Assembly: GCA_005502445.1 (NCBI GenBank)
Contig: SCPB01000006.1
Coordinates: 1-64,000 of the forward strand
Reading direction: 5' to 3'
DNA length: 64,000 bases
From: Microbacteriaceae bacterium X2B
Lineage (GTDB): Bacteria > Actinomycetota > Actinomycetes > Actinomycetales > Microbacteriaceae
Position 1 is the first letter of the stretch; the number at the start of each line of letters is the position of its first letter. Position numbers and translations under genes: made by a program. The notes beneath the pieces are model-generated. The model was not told the origin of the DNA. It saw only the letters and a program-made list of their open reading frames with translations, and made no database searches. This document shows, piece by piece, positions 44,829-55,813 of this stretch.

Positions 44829-46051
44829 GAGCCCGACGCCCGCTCGGTCTCGTTGAACGGCTGCGATTTGGGGATGCGCATCCTCACCATCGTCCCGGCT
44901 CCCTCGTTCGTCTCGATGACGAGCGCGTGGTCGTCGCCGTAGATGCTCCGCACCCGGGCGTCGACGTTCCGCAGCCCGATGTGGTCGGTGCGCTCGGACT
45001 CCGTGAGCAGCTCGCGCAGCGCCGACGGCAGCATGCCGACGCCGTCGTCGTCGACCGTGATCTCGGTGTGGGTGCCGTCGTCGCGCGCGGCGATGACGAC
45101 GGTGCCGCCCGTCTCGCGGGGCTCGAGCCCGTGCCGGATGGCGTTCTCGACGAGCGGCTGCAGACTCAGGAACGGGATGACCGTCGCCAGGGTCTCGGGC
45201 TCGATCCGAAGGGTGACGCTCAGGCGCTCCTCGAAACGGGCGCGCTCGAGCTCGACGTACGAGTGGACGCTCGTCAGCTCGTCGGCGAGCGTCGTGAACT
45301 CGCCCTGCGAGCGCAGGGTGTACCGGATGAAGTCGGCGAAGTCGAGCAGGAGGTCGCGCGCCCGCTCGGCGTCGGTGCTCGTGTAGGAGGCGATGACGCT
45401 CAGGGCGTTGTAGATGAAGTGGGGGCTGATCTGGGCGCGCAGCGCCCGCAGCTCGGCCTCGGCGAGGGCTGCGCGCGAGGTCTCGAGCTCGCCGAGCTCG
45501 ATCTGGGCCCCGCACCACGCGGCGACCTCGGTCGTCGCGCGCACGAGCGGCGCCTGCACCCGGGTCGCGAACGTGACGATCGCGCCGACCACGCGTCCGT
45601 TGGCGACCACGGGAGCCCCCACGGCCTGGGGGGCGTCGCCCTCGTCGCCTCCGACCGGCCCGCGCGGAGCATCCGCCCCCGCCGACCGCGTCGTCAGCAG
45701 CTGACGCTGGCCCGTCTCGATGACGCGCGCCGCGACGCGCGCCGCGACCGGGGCGAGGTCGCCGCGCCCGTCGAGGGCGACGACGCCGCCGCGGTCGGCG
45801 ACGGCGATGGCCTCGCTTCCGAGGAGGGTGCGCAGGTACCGGCTCGCCCGGTGCGCGCCCTCGCCTTCGAGTCCGCCGCGCAGGTGCACGGCTGCGCGCG
45901 AGGCGAGTGAGAGGGTGCGGAAGGTTGCGCGCTCGGCATCGCTCCCGAGGTCGCCGCTGCCGCGCGCCTGCCGCCGGATCAGCTGCGCGAGCAGGGTGAC
46001 GGCGATGCCGAGCGCGAAGGCGGCGACGGCGACGAGCGCGGCGTCAAGCAT
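44825..46051 (-). CDS. LytS-type sensor histidine kinase
   Basis: A 408-residue kinase with one N-terminal TM (about 4-25), a GAF-like sensor region (about 45-195) and a PF06580-type kinase domain beginning RAQISPHFIYNALSVIASYT, whose His is phosphorylated, followed by a HATPase domain (NAIRHGLEP, VDDDGVGM, GIGL variant HIGLRNV). The long TM bundle of LytS/BtsS is absent, so ligand sensing is probably by the GAF-like part. It follows ybdD by 23 bases. Confidence 0.9.
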   Translation of the reverse strand: MLDAALVAVAAFALGIAVTLLAQLIRRQARGSGDLGSDAERATFRTLSLASRAAVHLRGGLEGEGAHRASRYLRTLLGSEAIAVADRGGVVALDGRGDLAPVAARVAARVIETGQRQLLTTRSAGADAPRGPVGGDEGDAPQAVGAPVVANGRVVGAIVTFATRVQAPLVRATTEVAAWCGAQIELGELETSRAALAEAELRALRAQISPHFIYNALSVIASYTSTDAERARDLLLDFADFIRYTLRSQGEFTTLADELTSVHSYVELERARFEERLSVTLRIEPETLATVIPFLSLQPLVENAIRHGLEPRETGGTVVIAARDDGTHTEITVDDDGVGMLPSALRELLTESERTDHIGLRNVDARVRSIYGDDHALVIETNEGAGTMVRMRIPKSQPFNETERASGS

Positions 46052-46074
46052 GGGCGCTCCTCGTCAGGTCGTCG

Positions 46075-46322
46075 TCAGCAGCACCGGGCCCCGGGGTTCT
46101 GGTCCTGCTCGTTCATTCTGCACCGCCAGAACTCCCGCTCGGACATGGGCTCCACCTCTGCGCCGTGCGTGGCGGCGTGGTGGTCGAGGTAGACGCGGTA
46201 GGCGGTGTCGCCCATGAGCTCGTGCAGGTACCAGGCGACGGCGCGGCCCGCCCTCCCGAGCGCGGCGGCGCCCGCCCGGACCGAGCTGGTCCGGGCGGGT
46301 CGCCGTGCTGCGCTGGCCGTCA

Positions 46323-46323
<1 letters not shown>
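46075..46323 (-). CDS. YbdD/YjiX family small protein (DUF466)
   Basis: An 82-residue protein, homologous to YbdD, the constant partner of CstA. Diagnostic residues are YRVYLDHHAATHG, the central SEREFWRCRM and the C-terminal Cys-Cys (GARCC). The first 25 residues are a Ser/Arg/Ala-rich extension. ATG overlaps the cstA stop (ATGA). It probably assists the CstA transporter. Confidence 0.88.
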
Positions 46324-48608
<2,285 letters not shown>

Positions 48609-48843
48609 CGTTCTCCTCCAGGGGGTCGCGTCATTGCGTGAGGTCACCCTAGGAACCGGCGCGTGCTCGCGGAGGGCGCAGCCGACGGGCGGCTGTTCGG
48701 TGCGACGAACGGCGGATCGGTGCGACGAACTGCGAGGCGAGCTGCGCCGCGAGCTGCACCGCCGACGCGGGGCGGACGAGGGCGTCGCGGAGCCGGCGAC
48801 CGGCGGGGCGCCGACCGCCGCATCCCGGTTATGTAAAAAATCA
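48609..48843. other. Intergenic region between cstA and the XRE module
   Basis: Contains the cstA promoter near 48650 on the minus strand and a GC-rich part with a direct repeat CGGTGCGACGAAC (starting at about 48699 and 48718). Nothing else recognisable as a gene. Confidence 0.4.
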
Positions 48844-48898
48844 TTGACAAGATGTCCGCTGCGCTTTACTTTAGACATGTCAGCAATTCTTGACATCC
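48844..48898 (+). promoter_or_regulatory. Canonical promoter with repeated GACA/TGTC operators for the XRE module
   Basis: TTGACA (48844-48849), 17 bases, TACTTT (48867-48872): the best sigma-70 promoter in the window. Over it lie GACA-AGA-TGTC (48846-48856), GACATGTC (48874-48881) and a third TTGACATCC (48890-48898). The two palindromes overlap the -35 and the expected start site and are good candidate operators for the XRE protein encoded downstream. Confidence 0.7.
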
Positions 48899-48925
48899 GC
48901 ATCGATCGAGCAGAGGGAGTCCGCC

Positions 48926-49366
48926 GTGGCCCACGAGGAGAAGGGGGCGTGGATCGGCCTCATCGTCGGCGTCATCACCGCGGCCGTGTACGGCATCGTG
49001 CTCATCGGCCGCGCGGCCGGCGGGCCCCTCGTCGACGCGCCGTACGTCGACGCGATGCTGTGGAGTATCGGCGCCGGCGTCGGCGCCGGCGTCGTCGTCA
49101 CGATCGTCGTCACGATCGCGGTCGGCATCCTGACCCGCCGCGACGGGCACGGCAGCGACGTCCGCGACCGGCAGATCAGCGCCCGGGCCGAGCACGCCGC
49201 GCGCTCCGTCTTCGTGATCGGCGCCCTCGCCGCCCTCGTGCTCGCGCTCGTGGAGGCCGATCACTTCTGGATCGCCAACGCGCTCTTCCTCGGCTTCTTC
49301 GCCTCCTCGGTGCTCGAGGGCGTGACGAAGATCGCTTCCTACCGCGGGGGAGTTCCCTCGTGGTGA
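48926..49366 (+). CDS. Four-TM membrane protein (DUF2178-like) paired with an XRE regulator
   Basis: A 146-residue protein with four TM segments (about 10-28, 44-68, 92-112, 118-134) and a charged loop DRRDGHGSDVRDRQISARAEH before TM3, a layout seen in DUF2178-type proteins that sit directly before XRE regulators. GTG 48926 has GAGGGAG; an upstream in-frame TTG at 48890 overlaps the operator and was not chosen. Role unknown; possibly a stress or toxin-like membrane partner. Confidence 0.75.
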   Translation: MAHEEKGAWIGLIVGVITAAVYGIVLIGRAAGGPLVDAPYVDAMLWSIGAGVGAGVVVTIVVTIAVGILTRRDGHGSDVRDRQISARAEHAARSVFVIGALAALVLALVEADHFWIANALFLGFFASSVLEGVTKIASYRGGVPSW

Positions 49367-49608
49367 AGCCCACGCGCGTCCAGAACCGGATCCGCGCCCT
49401 GCGCTTCGCTCACGGCGAGCTGACTCAGGCCGAGCTCGCCGAGCGCATCGGCGTCACCCGCCAGACCGTCAACGCGATCGAGCAGGGCAAGTACTCGCCC
49501 TCGCTCGAGGTCGCTTTCCAGATCGCGCGCGTCTTCGGGGTTCCGCTCGACGACGTGTTCCACTACCCGGCCGGCGCGTCAGCGCCGCATCCCGAACGGA
49601 GGCACTGA
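49363..49608 (+). CDS. XRE-family helix-turn-helix regulator
   Basis: An 81-residue single-domain Cro/CI-type protein: helix-turn-helix LTQAELAERIGVTRQTVNAI, then EQGKYSPSLEVAFQIARVFG, with a short tail FHYPAGASAPHPERRH. The GTG overlaps the membrane-protein stop (GTGA). It probably represses the operon through the GACA/TGTC sites at 48846-48898. YgzD/YozG-type homologues are common next to such membrane proteins. Confidence 0.92.
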   Translation: MKPTRVQNRIRALRFAHGELTQAELAERIGVTRQTVNAIEQGKYSPSLEVAFQIARVFGVPLDDVFHYPAGASAPHPERRH

Positions 49609-50636
49609 TGTCGAGAGACACGACCGAGGTGCGGGGCTCGGTTCCCGCCCTGCCGACGACGATGCGCGCGCTCGTGCAGTCGGCCTACGGCGGCACCGAG
49701 GCGCTGCGCCTCACGACGGCACCGGTGCCGCGACCCGGCCCGAAGCAGGTGCTCGTGCGAGTCGAGGCGGCGAGCCCCGACTCGGGAACCGTGCACCTCA
49801 TGACCGGGCGGCCTCGACTGCTGCGGCTGTTCCTCGGGCTGACGCGCCCCCGACAGCCGATCCCGGGCCTGGCTTTCGCCGGCCGGGTCGTCGCGGTCGG
49901 CGCGGCCGTCGAGAGCTGCGCCGTCGGCGATGCGGTCGCCGGCTCGGCGCCCGGCGCCTTCGCCGAGTACGTCGTCGCGAGCCCGGCCAAGCTCGCGCGC
50001 ATCCCCGACGGGGTCTCGATGACGGATGCCTCGGCTCTGCCGATCTCGGCCGTGACCGCCCTGCAGGCCCTCCGCGACGCAGCCCGGGTGCGGGACGGGC
50101 AGCGCGTACTGGTCATCGGCGCCGGGGGCGGTGTCGGGTCGTACCTCGTGCAGCTCGCCGTCGCGATGGGCGCGCGCGTCACGGGCGTCGCGAGTACCGC
50201 GAAGGCCGCCCACGTGCGCGCCCTCGGCGCCGAGAGGGTCATCGACTACCGAGTACAACCGGGGCCGGAGGGCTGGGGGCGCTTCGACATCGTCGTCGAC
50301 ACCGCCGACGGCCGAGGACTCTCCGTGCTGCGCCGACTGCTCGAGCCGACCGGCGCGCTCGTCATCGTCGGTGCCGACCACGTCGGTGGCCCGCTGCTCG
50401 ACGGCGTCGACCGCCAGCTGCGCGCGCTGCTGCTGAATCCCTGGGTGCGGCACCGGCTCGCGGCCTCGGTGCAGCGCGAGACGGGTGCCGATGTCGACGT
50501 GGTGCTCGAGCACCTCGCGGAGGGGCGCATCACGGCGGCCGTCGAGCAGGTCGTGCCCCTCGACGGCGCGATCGAGGCGATCGGGCGACTGCAGCGCCGC
50601 GAGGTGAGCGGCAAGATCGTCATCGGGCTGGGGTGA
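49608..50636 (+). CDS. Zinc-independent NAD(P)-dependent oxidoreductase (MDR/quinone reductase type)
   Basis: A 342-residue medium-chain dehydrogenase. Residues 20-145 form the GroES-like part, about 150-290 the Rossmann part with VLVIGAGGGVGSYLVQLAVA. The catalytic-zinc cysteine and structural-zinc loop of alcohol dehydrogenases are missing, so it is a quinone-oxidoreductase-like member. ATG overlaps the XRE stop by one base, so it is the third gene of that unit. Substrate unknown. Confidence 0.88.
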   Translation: MSRDTTEVRGSVPALPTTMRALVQSAYGGTEALRLTTAPVPRPGPKQVLVRVEAASPDSGTVHLMTGRPRLLRLFLGLTRPRQPIPGLAFAGRVVAVGAAVESCAVGDAVAGSAPGAFAEYVVASPAKLARIPDGVSMTDASALPISAVTALQALRDAARVRDGQRVLVIGAGGGVGSYLVQLAVAMGARVTGVASTAKAAHVRALGAERVIDYRVQPGPEGWGRFDIVVDTADGRGLSVLRRLLEPTGALVIVGADHVGGPLLDGVDRQLRALLLNPWVRHRLAASVQRETGADVDVVLEHLAEGRITAAVEQVVPLDGAIEAIGRLQRREVSGKIVIGLG

Positions 50637-50669
50637 TCGCGCTGCGGAACGCGGACGCCGGGTGCGGGC

Positions 50670-51179
50670 TCAGCCGCCGACGCCCTCGAGGCTTCCGGTG
50701 ACCTTCCCGGAGGGGTCGTAGATCACGCACAGGATCTCGCGGTCGCCGCCGGACCAGCTGCCCTCGGTCGGGAAGTAGTAGCTGAAGTCGTAGATCGACT
50801 GCTCGTAGGCGGTGCCCACGAAGGTCTCGAACCCGGCCAAGCACTCCTCGTCGGCGCGAGAGAGGATATCCTCGTCGCCGGGGTACTCGGTCTCGGTGAG
50901 GATAACCGAGGCGTACACCTCGCTGTCGTGCGGGCCCTCGCACGGCGTCGTCGGCACCGTCTCGACCTCCTCGGCCGCCTCGGCATCGTTCAGGCAGTCG
51001 CCCACGCGCACGGTGAACACATCGGTCGAATCGTTGCCCTCGACGACCGCACCGCCCTCGTCGCGGATCGCCTGCCCGCCGCCTGCGAGCTGGTTCAGGA
51101 GGCTGCAGCCGCTCAGTGCGACGGTGGTCGCGGCGATCGCCAGCACGGCGACGGCGCGGCCGAGAGGGGCGCGGGCCAT
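50670..51179 (-). CDS. Lipoprotein with a septum-formation-type domain
   Basis: A 169-residue secreted lipoprotein: signal peptide with lipobox LSGC (about residues 21-24), then an acidic linker and a domain with VRVGDCLNDAE, CEGPHDSEVYASVIL, CLAGFETFVG and ILCVIYDPSG, the spacing of Cys residues of the Septum_form (PF13845) family, known from actinobacteria. I chose ATG 51179 because a purine-rich GAGAAGGCGAGAG site lies before it; a longer in-frame ORF begins at 51221. Function in cell envelope biology is inferred. Confidence 0.8.
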   Translation of the reverse strand: MARAPLGRAVAVLAIAATTVALSGCSLLNQLAGGGQAIRDEGGAVVEGNDSTDVFTVRVGDCLNDAEAAEEVETVPTTPCEGPHDSEVYASVILTETEYPGDEDILSRADEECLAGFETFVGTAYEQSIYDFSYYFPTEGSWSGGDREILCVIYDPSGKVTGSLEGVGG

Positions 51180-51217
51180 GTCTCTCGCCTTCTCGATCAG
51201 TGGTCGTGGATCATGCC

Positions 51218-52054
51218 TCACGGCTCATCGTGCCTGTTCCGCGCGACGATCGCCAGAACCGCGTCGTGCAGCAGGCCGTTCGTCGCGAGCGCGCTGCCGT
51301 GCCACGGCCCCGGCTCGCCGTCGACCGAGCTGAAGCGACCGCCCGCCTCCTCGACGATCGGCTGCAGCGCCGCCATGTCGTATGGCTGCAGATCGAACTC
51401 GCCCGCGACGTCGATGACGCCCTCCGCGACGAGCATGTACGACCACATGTCGCCGATCGCGCGCGACCGCCACGCGGCGCGCGTGAGCGACACGAGCTCG
51501 TCGAGGCGACCCGCGTCGTGCCATCCGGGCAGGCTGTTGTACGAGATCGAGGCGTCGGCGAGATCGCGCACGCCGCTGACCTGCAGGCGGCGGGCATCCT
51601 GATCGGGGTGGCCGCCCGTGCGCCGCGTGAACGCGCCGAGCCCGCGCGCGCCCCACCAGCGCTGCTGCAGGGCGGGAGCGCTGACGACGCCCACGACCGG
51701 CTCGCCGTCGATCGCGAGCGCGATGAGCGTGCCCCAGACCGGCATGCCGCGCAAGAAGTTGGCGGTGCCGTCGATCGGGTCGATGATCCATTGGCGGCGG
51801 GTGCCCGCGCCCGAGCCGGCAGCGGTGCCGAACTCCTCGCCCAGGATTCCGTCGTCCGCCCGCGCGGCCGCGAGCCCCTCCCGGATCACCCGCTCGACCG
51901 CCTGATCTGCGTCGGTCACCGGCGTGCGGTCGGGCTTCGTCGACACCTCGAGGTCGACGGCACGGAAGCGGTCGAGCGAGACGGCATCGGCTCGGCGGGC
52001 GAGATCGAGCGCGAGCTCGAGGTCGGCGGCGAGGTCGGCGGCGAGATCGGTCAC
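51218..52054 (-). CDS. Inositol monophosphatase-family phosphatase (HisN-like histidinol phosphatase)
   Basis: A 278-residue Mg-dependent phosphatase: LGEEFG and WIIDPIDGTANFLRGMPVWG (metal site), GDMWSYMLVAEG and QPYDMAALQPIVEEAGG are the family marks. Actinobacterial members of this group often dephosphorylate histidinol phosphate, but inositol-1-phosphate or others are possible. TAGCCT lies six bases before the GTG with no ribosome site, suggesting a leaderless mRNA. Confidence 0.88.
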   Translation of the reverse strand: MTDLAADLAADLELALDLARRADAVSLDRFRAVDLEVSTKPDRTPVTDADQAVERVIREGLAAARADDGILGEEFGTAAGSGAGTRRQWIIDPIDGTANFLRGMPVWGTLIALAIDGEPVVGVVSAPALQQRWWGARGLGAFTRRTGGHPDQDARRLQVSGVRDLADASISYNSLPGWHDAGRLDELVSLTRAAWRSRAIGDMWSYMLVAEGVIDVAGEFDLQPYDMAALQPIVEEAGGRFSSVDGEPGPWHGSALATNGLLHDAVLAIVARNRHDEP

Positions 52055-52106
52055 GAGCCCAGGCTAGTGCGGGCCGCGACGCGTCGCTCTCGGCGCCGAC
52101 GGCCCG

Positions 52107-53150
52107 TCAGTACGCCGACTTCGTGAGCGTCGACAGCAGCCGCTGCAGCGAGTCGAGGCGCTGCGGCCCGAGCTCGCCGAGCTCCCCGCGGGCGGCGCGG
52201 TCGACGAGCTCGCAGTCGGGCGAGTCGGGAAGGTGGGTGCAGCCGCGCGGGCACTCGGCGGCCACGTCGGCGAGGTCGCCGAAGGCCGTCACGATGTTGT
52301 CGGGGTTGACGTGGCCGAGGCCGAAGGAGCGCACGCCGGGGGTGTCGATGATCCAGCCGCCGTCGGGCAGCCGCAGCGAGATCGTCGAGCTCGAGGTGTG
52401 CCGCCCGCGGCCGGTGACGGCGTTGACGTGCCCGATGGCGCGGTGGGCGCTCGGCACGAGGGCGTTGACGAGCGTCGACTTGCCGACGCCCGAGTGGCCG
52501 ACGGCGACGGTCGTGCGATCGCGCAGCAGGGCGCGCAGCGATTCGAGCGGCGGATGCTGCGCCGAGCTCTCGACGACCCTCACGTCGAGCCCCGCGAAGT
52601 GGGCGAGGAAGGCCGCGGGGTCGGCGAGGTCGGTCTTCGTGACGACGAGCAGCGGAGCGATGCCGGCGTCGAACGCCGCCACGAGGTAGCGATCCACGAG
52701 CCTCGGCCGCGGTTCGGGGTTGACCGCGGCGACCACGATCATGAGCTGGTCGGCGTTGGCGACGACGATGCGCTCGACGGCGTCGGTGTCGTCGGCGCTG
52801 CGCCGCAGCAGGGTGCGGCGCTCGTGCACGCGCACGATCCGGCCGAGCGCACCCTCCTCGCCGCTCACGTCGCCGACGACGTCGACGCGATCGCCCGTGA
52901 CGATCGCGACCTTCCTCAGCTCGCGTGCGCGCGTGCAGAGCACCTCGCGCTCGTCGGGGCCGCCCTCGTCGACGAGACTCAGGTAGCGCCCGCGATCGAC
53001 GGTGACGACACGGCCGACCACGGCGTCATCGTGCGCGGGGCGCTGCTTCGAGCGCGGACGGTTCGCCTTCGGGTTGGGCCGCGAGCGCACCGCCGACTCG
53101 TCGTAGGAGCCGTAGGGCTCCTCGTCGTCGTCGGGCGGCAGCCAGCTCAC
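52107..53150 (-). CDS. rsgA: Ribosome small-subunit-dependent GTPase RsgA
   Basis: Circularly permuted GTPase that checks late 30S subunit assembly. The 347-residue protein has an N-terminal OB-fold (about 45-115), G4 VVTKTDLAD, then G1 [15 protein letters not shown]2/switch RGRHTSS, G3 DTPGVRSFG, and a C-terminal zinc-binding part with [17 protein letters not shown]. The gene is 10 bases behind aroA and likely co-transcribed; the aroA-rsgA order beside sigR is conserved in actinobacteria. Confidence 0.95.
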   Translation of the reverse strand: MSWLPPDDDEEPYGSYDESAVRSRPNPKANRPRSKQRPAHDDAVVGRVVTVDRGRYLSLVDEGGPDEREVLCTRARELRKVAIVTGDRVDVVGDVSGEEGALGRIVRVHERRTLLRRSADDTDAVERIVVANADQLMIVVAAVNPEPRPRLVDRYLVAAFDAGIAPLLVVTKTDLADPAAFLAHFAGLDVRVVESSAQHPPLESLRALLRDRTTVAVGHSGVGKSTLVNALVPSAHRAIGHVNAVTGRGRHTSSSTISLRLPDGGWIIDTPGVRSFGLGHVNPDNIVTAFGDLADVAAECPRGCTHLPDSPDCELVDRAARGELGELGPQRLDSLQRLLSTLTKSAY

Positions 53151-53160
53151 GGGCGCGCGC

Positions 53161-54558
53161 TCAGACCGGCCGGGCGCCGAGCATGCGCGCCCACAGCTCG
53201 GGGAACTGCGGCAGCGTCTTGGCCGTCGCGCCGATGTCGTCGATGTCGATGCCGTCGACCGCGAGGCCGATGATCGCGCCCGCGTGGGCCATGCGGTGGT
53301 CGTCGTAGGCCCGCCACCCGCCGCCGTGCAGCGCGCGCGGCTCGAGCGCGAGACCCTCGTCGAGCTCGGTGACCGCTCCGCCGACGCCGTTGAGGTCGGC
53401 GGCGAGCGCCGCGAGCCGGTCGGTCTCGTGGCCGCGCAGGTGCTCGATGCCCGTGATGCGGCTCGGCGAGTCGGCGAGGGCGGCCAGGGCGACGATCGCG
53501 GGGGCGAGCTCGCCGCCGCGCGAGAGGTCGAGGTCGGCGCCCGGCATCGCCCGGCCGCCGAGGAGCCCGGCCCCGCCGTCGACGACGAGCGCGTCGCCGT
53601 CGCGGCGCACGGTCGCGCCGAACCGGGGCAGGATGCTCGCGAGATCCGCCCCGACCTGCGTCGTCTCGAGGGGCCACCCCTCGATCGCGACGGCGCCTCC
53701 GGCGACGACGGCCGCGATGAGGAAGGGCGCCGCGTTCGACAGGTCGGGCTCGATGTCGACCTCGATGCCGCCGATCGGCCCGGGCGGCACCACCCACACC
53801 CCCTCGCCGGGGCTCGACACGGTCACGCCGCGGGCGGCGAGGGTCGCGATCGTCATCTCGATGTGCGGCATGGAGGGCAGGCGCTCGCCCGTGTGGCGCA
53901 GCGTGAGGCCCTCGGTGAAGCGCGGGGCGGCGAGCAGCAGCCCCGAGACGAACTGGCTCGAGGCGCTCGCGTCGATCGACACCTCGCCGCCGCGCACCGC
54001 CCCGGTGCCCCACAGGCTGAACGGGAGAGCGCCCCGGCCGTCGTCGTTGACGTCGATGCCGAGCGCGCGCAGCGAGTCGATCGTCGTGCGCATCGGCCGA
54101 CGGCGGGCGGCCTCGTCGCCGTCGAAGGCGACGGGCCCCAGTGCGAGGGCGGCGACGGGCGGCAGGAAGCGCATGACGGTGCCGGCGAGGCCGCAGTCGA
54201 TGCTCGTCGAACCCGTGAGCTCGGCCGGGGGAGTGATGCGCAGGTCGGGGCCGTACTCCCCGTCGCCCTCGACCTCCTCGATGAGCACGCCGAGCGACCG
54301 CAGCGCCTCGATCATGAGCGCCGAGTCGCGCGAGTGCAGCGGCCGGCGCAGCAGCGAGGGTCCCTCCGCGAGGGCCGAGAGCACGAGCTCACGGTTGGTG
54401 AGGCTCTTCGATCCGGGCAGCGCGAGGCGGGCATCCAGGGGGCCGCTCGCGCGGGGCGCGCGCCACGAGCCGCCGTCGTCGACCGTCTCGGTCGCCCCGG
54501 GGCGATCCTCGTCGCCGTAGGGGCTGAACCGGGGCCCGGAATACGTGAATACCTGCAT
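53161..54558 (-). CDS. aroA: 3-phosphoshikimate 1-carboxyvinyltransferase (EPSP synthase)
   Basis: Sixth step of the shikimate pathway. The 465-residue protein has a 40-residue N-terminal extension ([20 protein letters not shown]), then [49 protein letters not shown], and the C-terminal [13 protein letters not shown] and [17 protein letters not shown]. The sequence near Ala in the LAGTVMRF motif matches actinobacterial class I types. TACTCT lies eight bases before the ATG. It is divergent from sigR. Confidence 0.95.
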   Translation of the reverse strand: MQVFTYSGPRFSPYGDEDRPGATETVDDGGSWRAPRASGPLDARLALPGSKSLTNRELVLSALAEGPSLLRRPLHSRDSALMIEALRSLGVLIEEVEGDGEYGPDLRITPPAELTGSTSIDCGLAGTVMRFLPPVAALALGPVAFDGDEAARRRPMRTTIDSLRALGIDVNDDGRGALPFSLWGTGAVRGGEVSIDASASSQFVSGLLLAAPRFTEGLTLRHTGERLPSMPHIEMTIATLAARGVTVSSPGEGVWVVPPGPIGGIEVDIEPDLSNAAPFLIAAVVAGGAVAIEGWPLETTQVGADLASILPRFGATVRRDGDALVVDGGAGLLGGRAMPGADLDLSRGGELAPAIVALAALADSPSRITGIEHLRGHETDRLAALAADLNGVGGAVTELDEGLALEPRALHGGGWRAYDDHRMAHAGAIIGLAVDGIDIDDIGATAKTLPQFPELWARMLGARPV

Positions 54559-54563
54559 CGGTT
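54538..54563 (+). promoter_or_regulatory. SigR-type (GGAAT-N18-GTT) promoter of the sigR-rsrA operon
   Basis: GGAAT (54538-54542), exactly 18 bases, and GTT (54561-54563) match the consensus recognised by SigR/SigH of Streptomyces and Mycobacterium (GGAAT-N18/19-GTT). It lies 38 bases before the long-form ATG of the sigma factor, so the operon is expected to be autoregulated. It overlaps the aroA start and -10 on the other strand. Confidence 0.85.
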
Positions 54564-54600
54564 ATCAGAGTATCGGCAGCACGAGCGGAGGGAGCGCGGC

Positions 54601-55308
54601 ATGACGATCGCCGTCCTCGAGCGGGCAGGCACCGCATCCGCCGCCGGCGTCGACGACGCGATCGCCGACGGGCTCGCCGAGACGCCGGTCGTAGACTCGC
54701 TCACGATGACTGACGAGCTCGCCGAACGCCGCCGGCTGTTCCAGGAGCAGGCGCTCCCGTACATGGACCAGCTCTACGGCGCCGCCATGCGCATGACCAA
54801 GAACCCCGCCGACGCCGCCGACCTCGTGCAGGAGACCTTCGTGAAGGCCTTCGCCGCCTTCGCCCAGTTCGAGCAGGGCACGAACCTCAAGGCGTGGCTG
54901 TACCGCATCCTGACGAACACGTTCATCAACGTGTACCGCAAGAAGCAGCGCGACCCGTACCAGGGCTCCACCGACGAGCTCGAGGAGTGGCAGCTCGGCA
55001 ACGCCGAGTCGGCCACGTCGAGCTCGAGCCGCTCGGCCGAGGCCGAGGCGATCGATCGGATGCCCGCGAGCGCCGTGAAGGACGCGCTCCAGTCGATCCC
55101 GGAGGACTTCCGTCTCGCCGTCTACTTCGCCGACGTCGAAGGGTTCTCGTACCAGGAGATCGCCGACATCATGAAGACACCCGTCGGCACCGTCATGAGC
55201 CGACTCCACCGCGGCAGACGTCTGCTGCGCGACCTGCTCGCCGACTACGCCCGCGAGCGCGGGATCACGCTGAAAGAGACCACCACCACCTCGAGGAGAA
55301 CGACATGA
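54601..55308 (+). CDS. sigR: ECF sigma factor of the SigR/SigH (redox stress) type
   Basis: Alternative sigma factor for thiol-oxidative and heat stress. The 235-residue form has region 2 ([40 protein letters not shown]) and region 4 ([34 protein letters not shown]). ATG 54601 has GGAGGG; an internal ATG at 54706 would give a 200-residue form closer to the usual family start, and TAGACT lies eight bases before it. Streptomyces makes long and short SigR in a similar way. rsrA overlaps by four bases. Confidence 0.92.
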   Translation: MTIAVLERAGTASAAGVDDAIADGLAETPVVDSLTMTDELAERRRLFQEQALPYMDQLYGAAMRMTKNPADAADLVQETFVKAFAAFAQFEQGTNLKAWLYRILTNTFINVYRKKQRDPYQGSTDELEEWQLGNAESATSSSSRSAEAEAIDRMPASAVKDALQSIPEDFRLAVYFADVEGFSYQEIADIMKTPVGTVMSRLHRGRRLLRDLLADYARERGITLKETTTTSRRTT

Positions 55309-55547
55309 CCGACTGCGGCTGCGACACGGCCAAGGCGGAGCTCGAGGAGTTCCTGCACAACGAGCTCAGCGCCGAGCAGTGTGAGGACATCCGCGAGCAC
55401 ATGGCCAACTGCGACGACTGCTCGGCCGAGCACCTCGTCGGCCTCACGCTGACCACGAAGGTCAAGGAGGCCTGCCAGGAGAAGGCGCCCGACGAGCTGC
55501 GGGCGATGATCCTCGGCACGATCGAGAAGCTCGACGCGGTCCGCTGA
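55305..55547 (+). CDS. rsrA: Zinc-binding anti-sigma factor, RsrA-like (ZAS family)
   Basis: An 80-residue redox-sensitive anti-sigma factor. The ZAS motif is H32-x3-C36-x2-C39 ([14 protein letters not shown]), with Cys4 and Cys6 near the N-terminus ([10 protein letters not shown]) giving the remaining zinc/disulfide cysteine. Oxidation to a disulfide should release SigR. The ATG overlaps the sigma stop; GAGGAG is upstream. Confidence 0.92.
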   Translation: MTDCGCDTAKAELEEFLHNELSAEQCEDIREHMANCDDCSAEHLVGLTLTTKVKEACQEKAPDELRAMILGTIEKLDAVR

Positions 55548-55603
55548 TCCGACCGTCGCCCTGGACCGGGGCGGGTGGTCCCCGGGCGCGAATTTGCTCC
55601 GAC

Positions 55604-55634
55604 CCGTACCCCCGGAGCGACCTCGGGCGATAGC
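55604..55634 (+). promoter_or_regulatory. Conserved promoter-like block A upstream of the first acidic-tail protein
   Basis: CCGTACC (55604-55610), exactly 15 bases, GGCGATAGC (55626-55634). An identical pair with the same 15-base spacing precedes the second paralogue (56610-56640), and the sequences after both are also alike (GGCAAGTGAGGTGA here; AGTGAGTGAGATGA there). A shared alternative sigma factor or activator is the simplest explanation. Confidence 0.6.
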
Positions 55635-55813
55635 GGCAAGTGAGGTGAGTGAACACACTCACGAGACGGTGGGGCGACCTCTTGGTCGCGCCGTCTGCTC
55701 GACCGAGTCCTTCCGAGGATCCGGAACCTCGACGGCAGCCGGGGGGCCGCCGAATCACACAGCCGATGGGGATCTGCACCAGCAGCCCGTCGCCGAGCAA
55801 TGGGGAGTATCGA

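Noticed and set aside
48609-48902. N-terminal extension of cstA by 98 codons
   Set aside because: The ATG at 48608 has a near-perfect GGAGGAG, and the extension has no CstA similarity and overlaps the divergent promoter.
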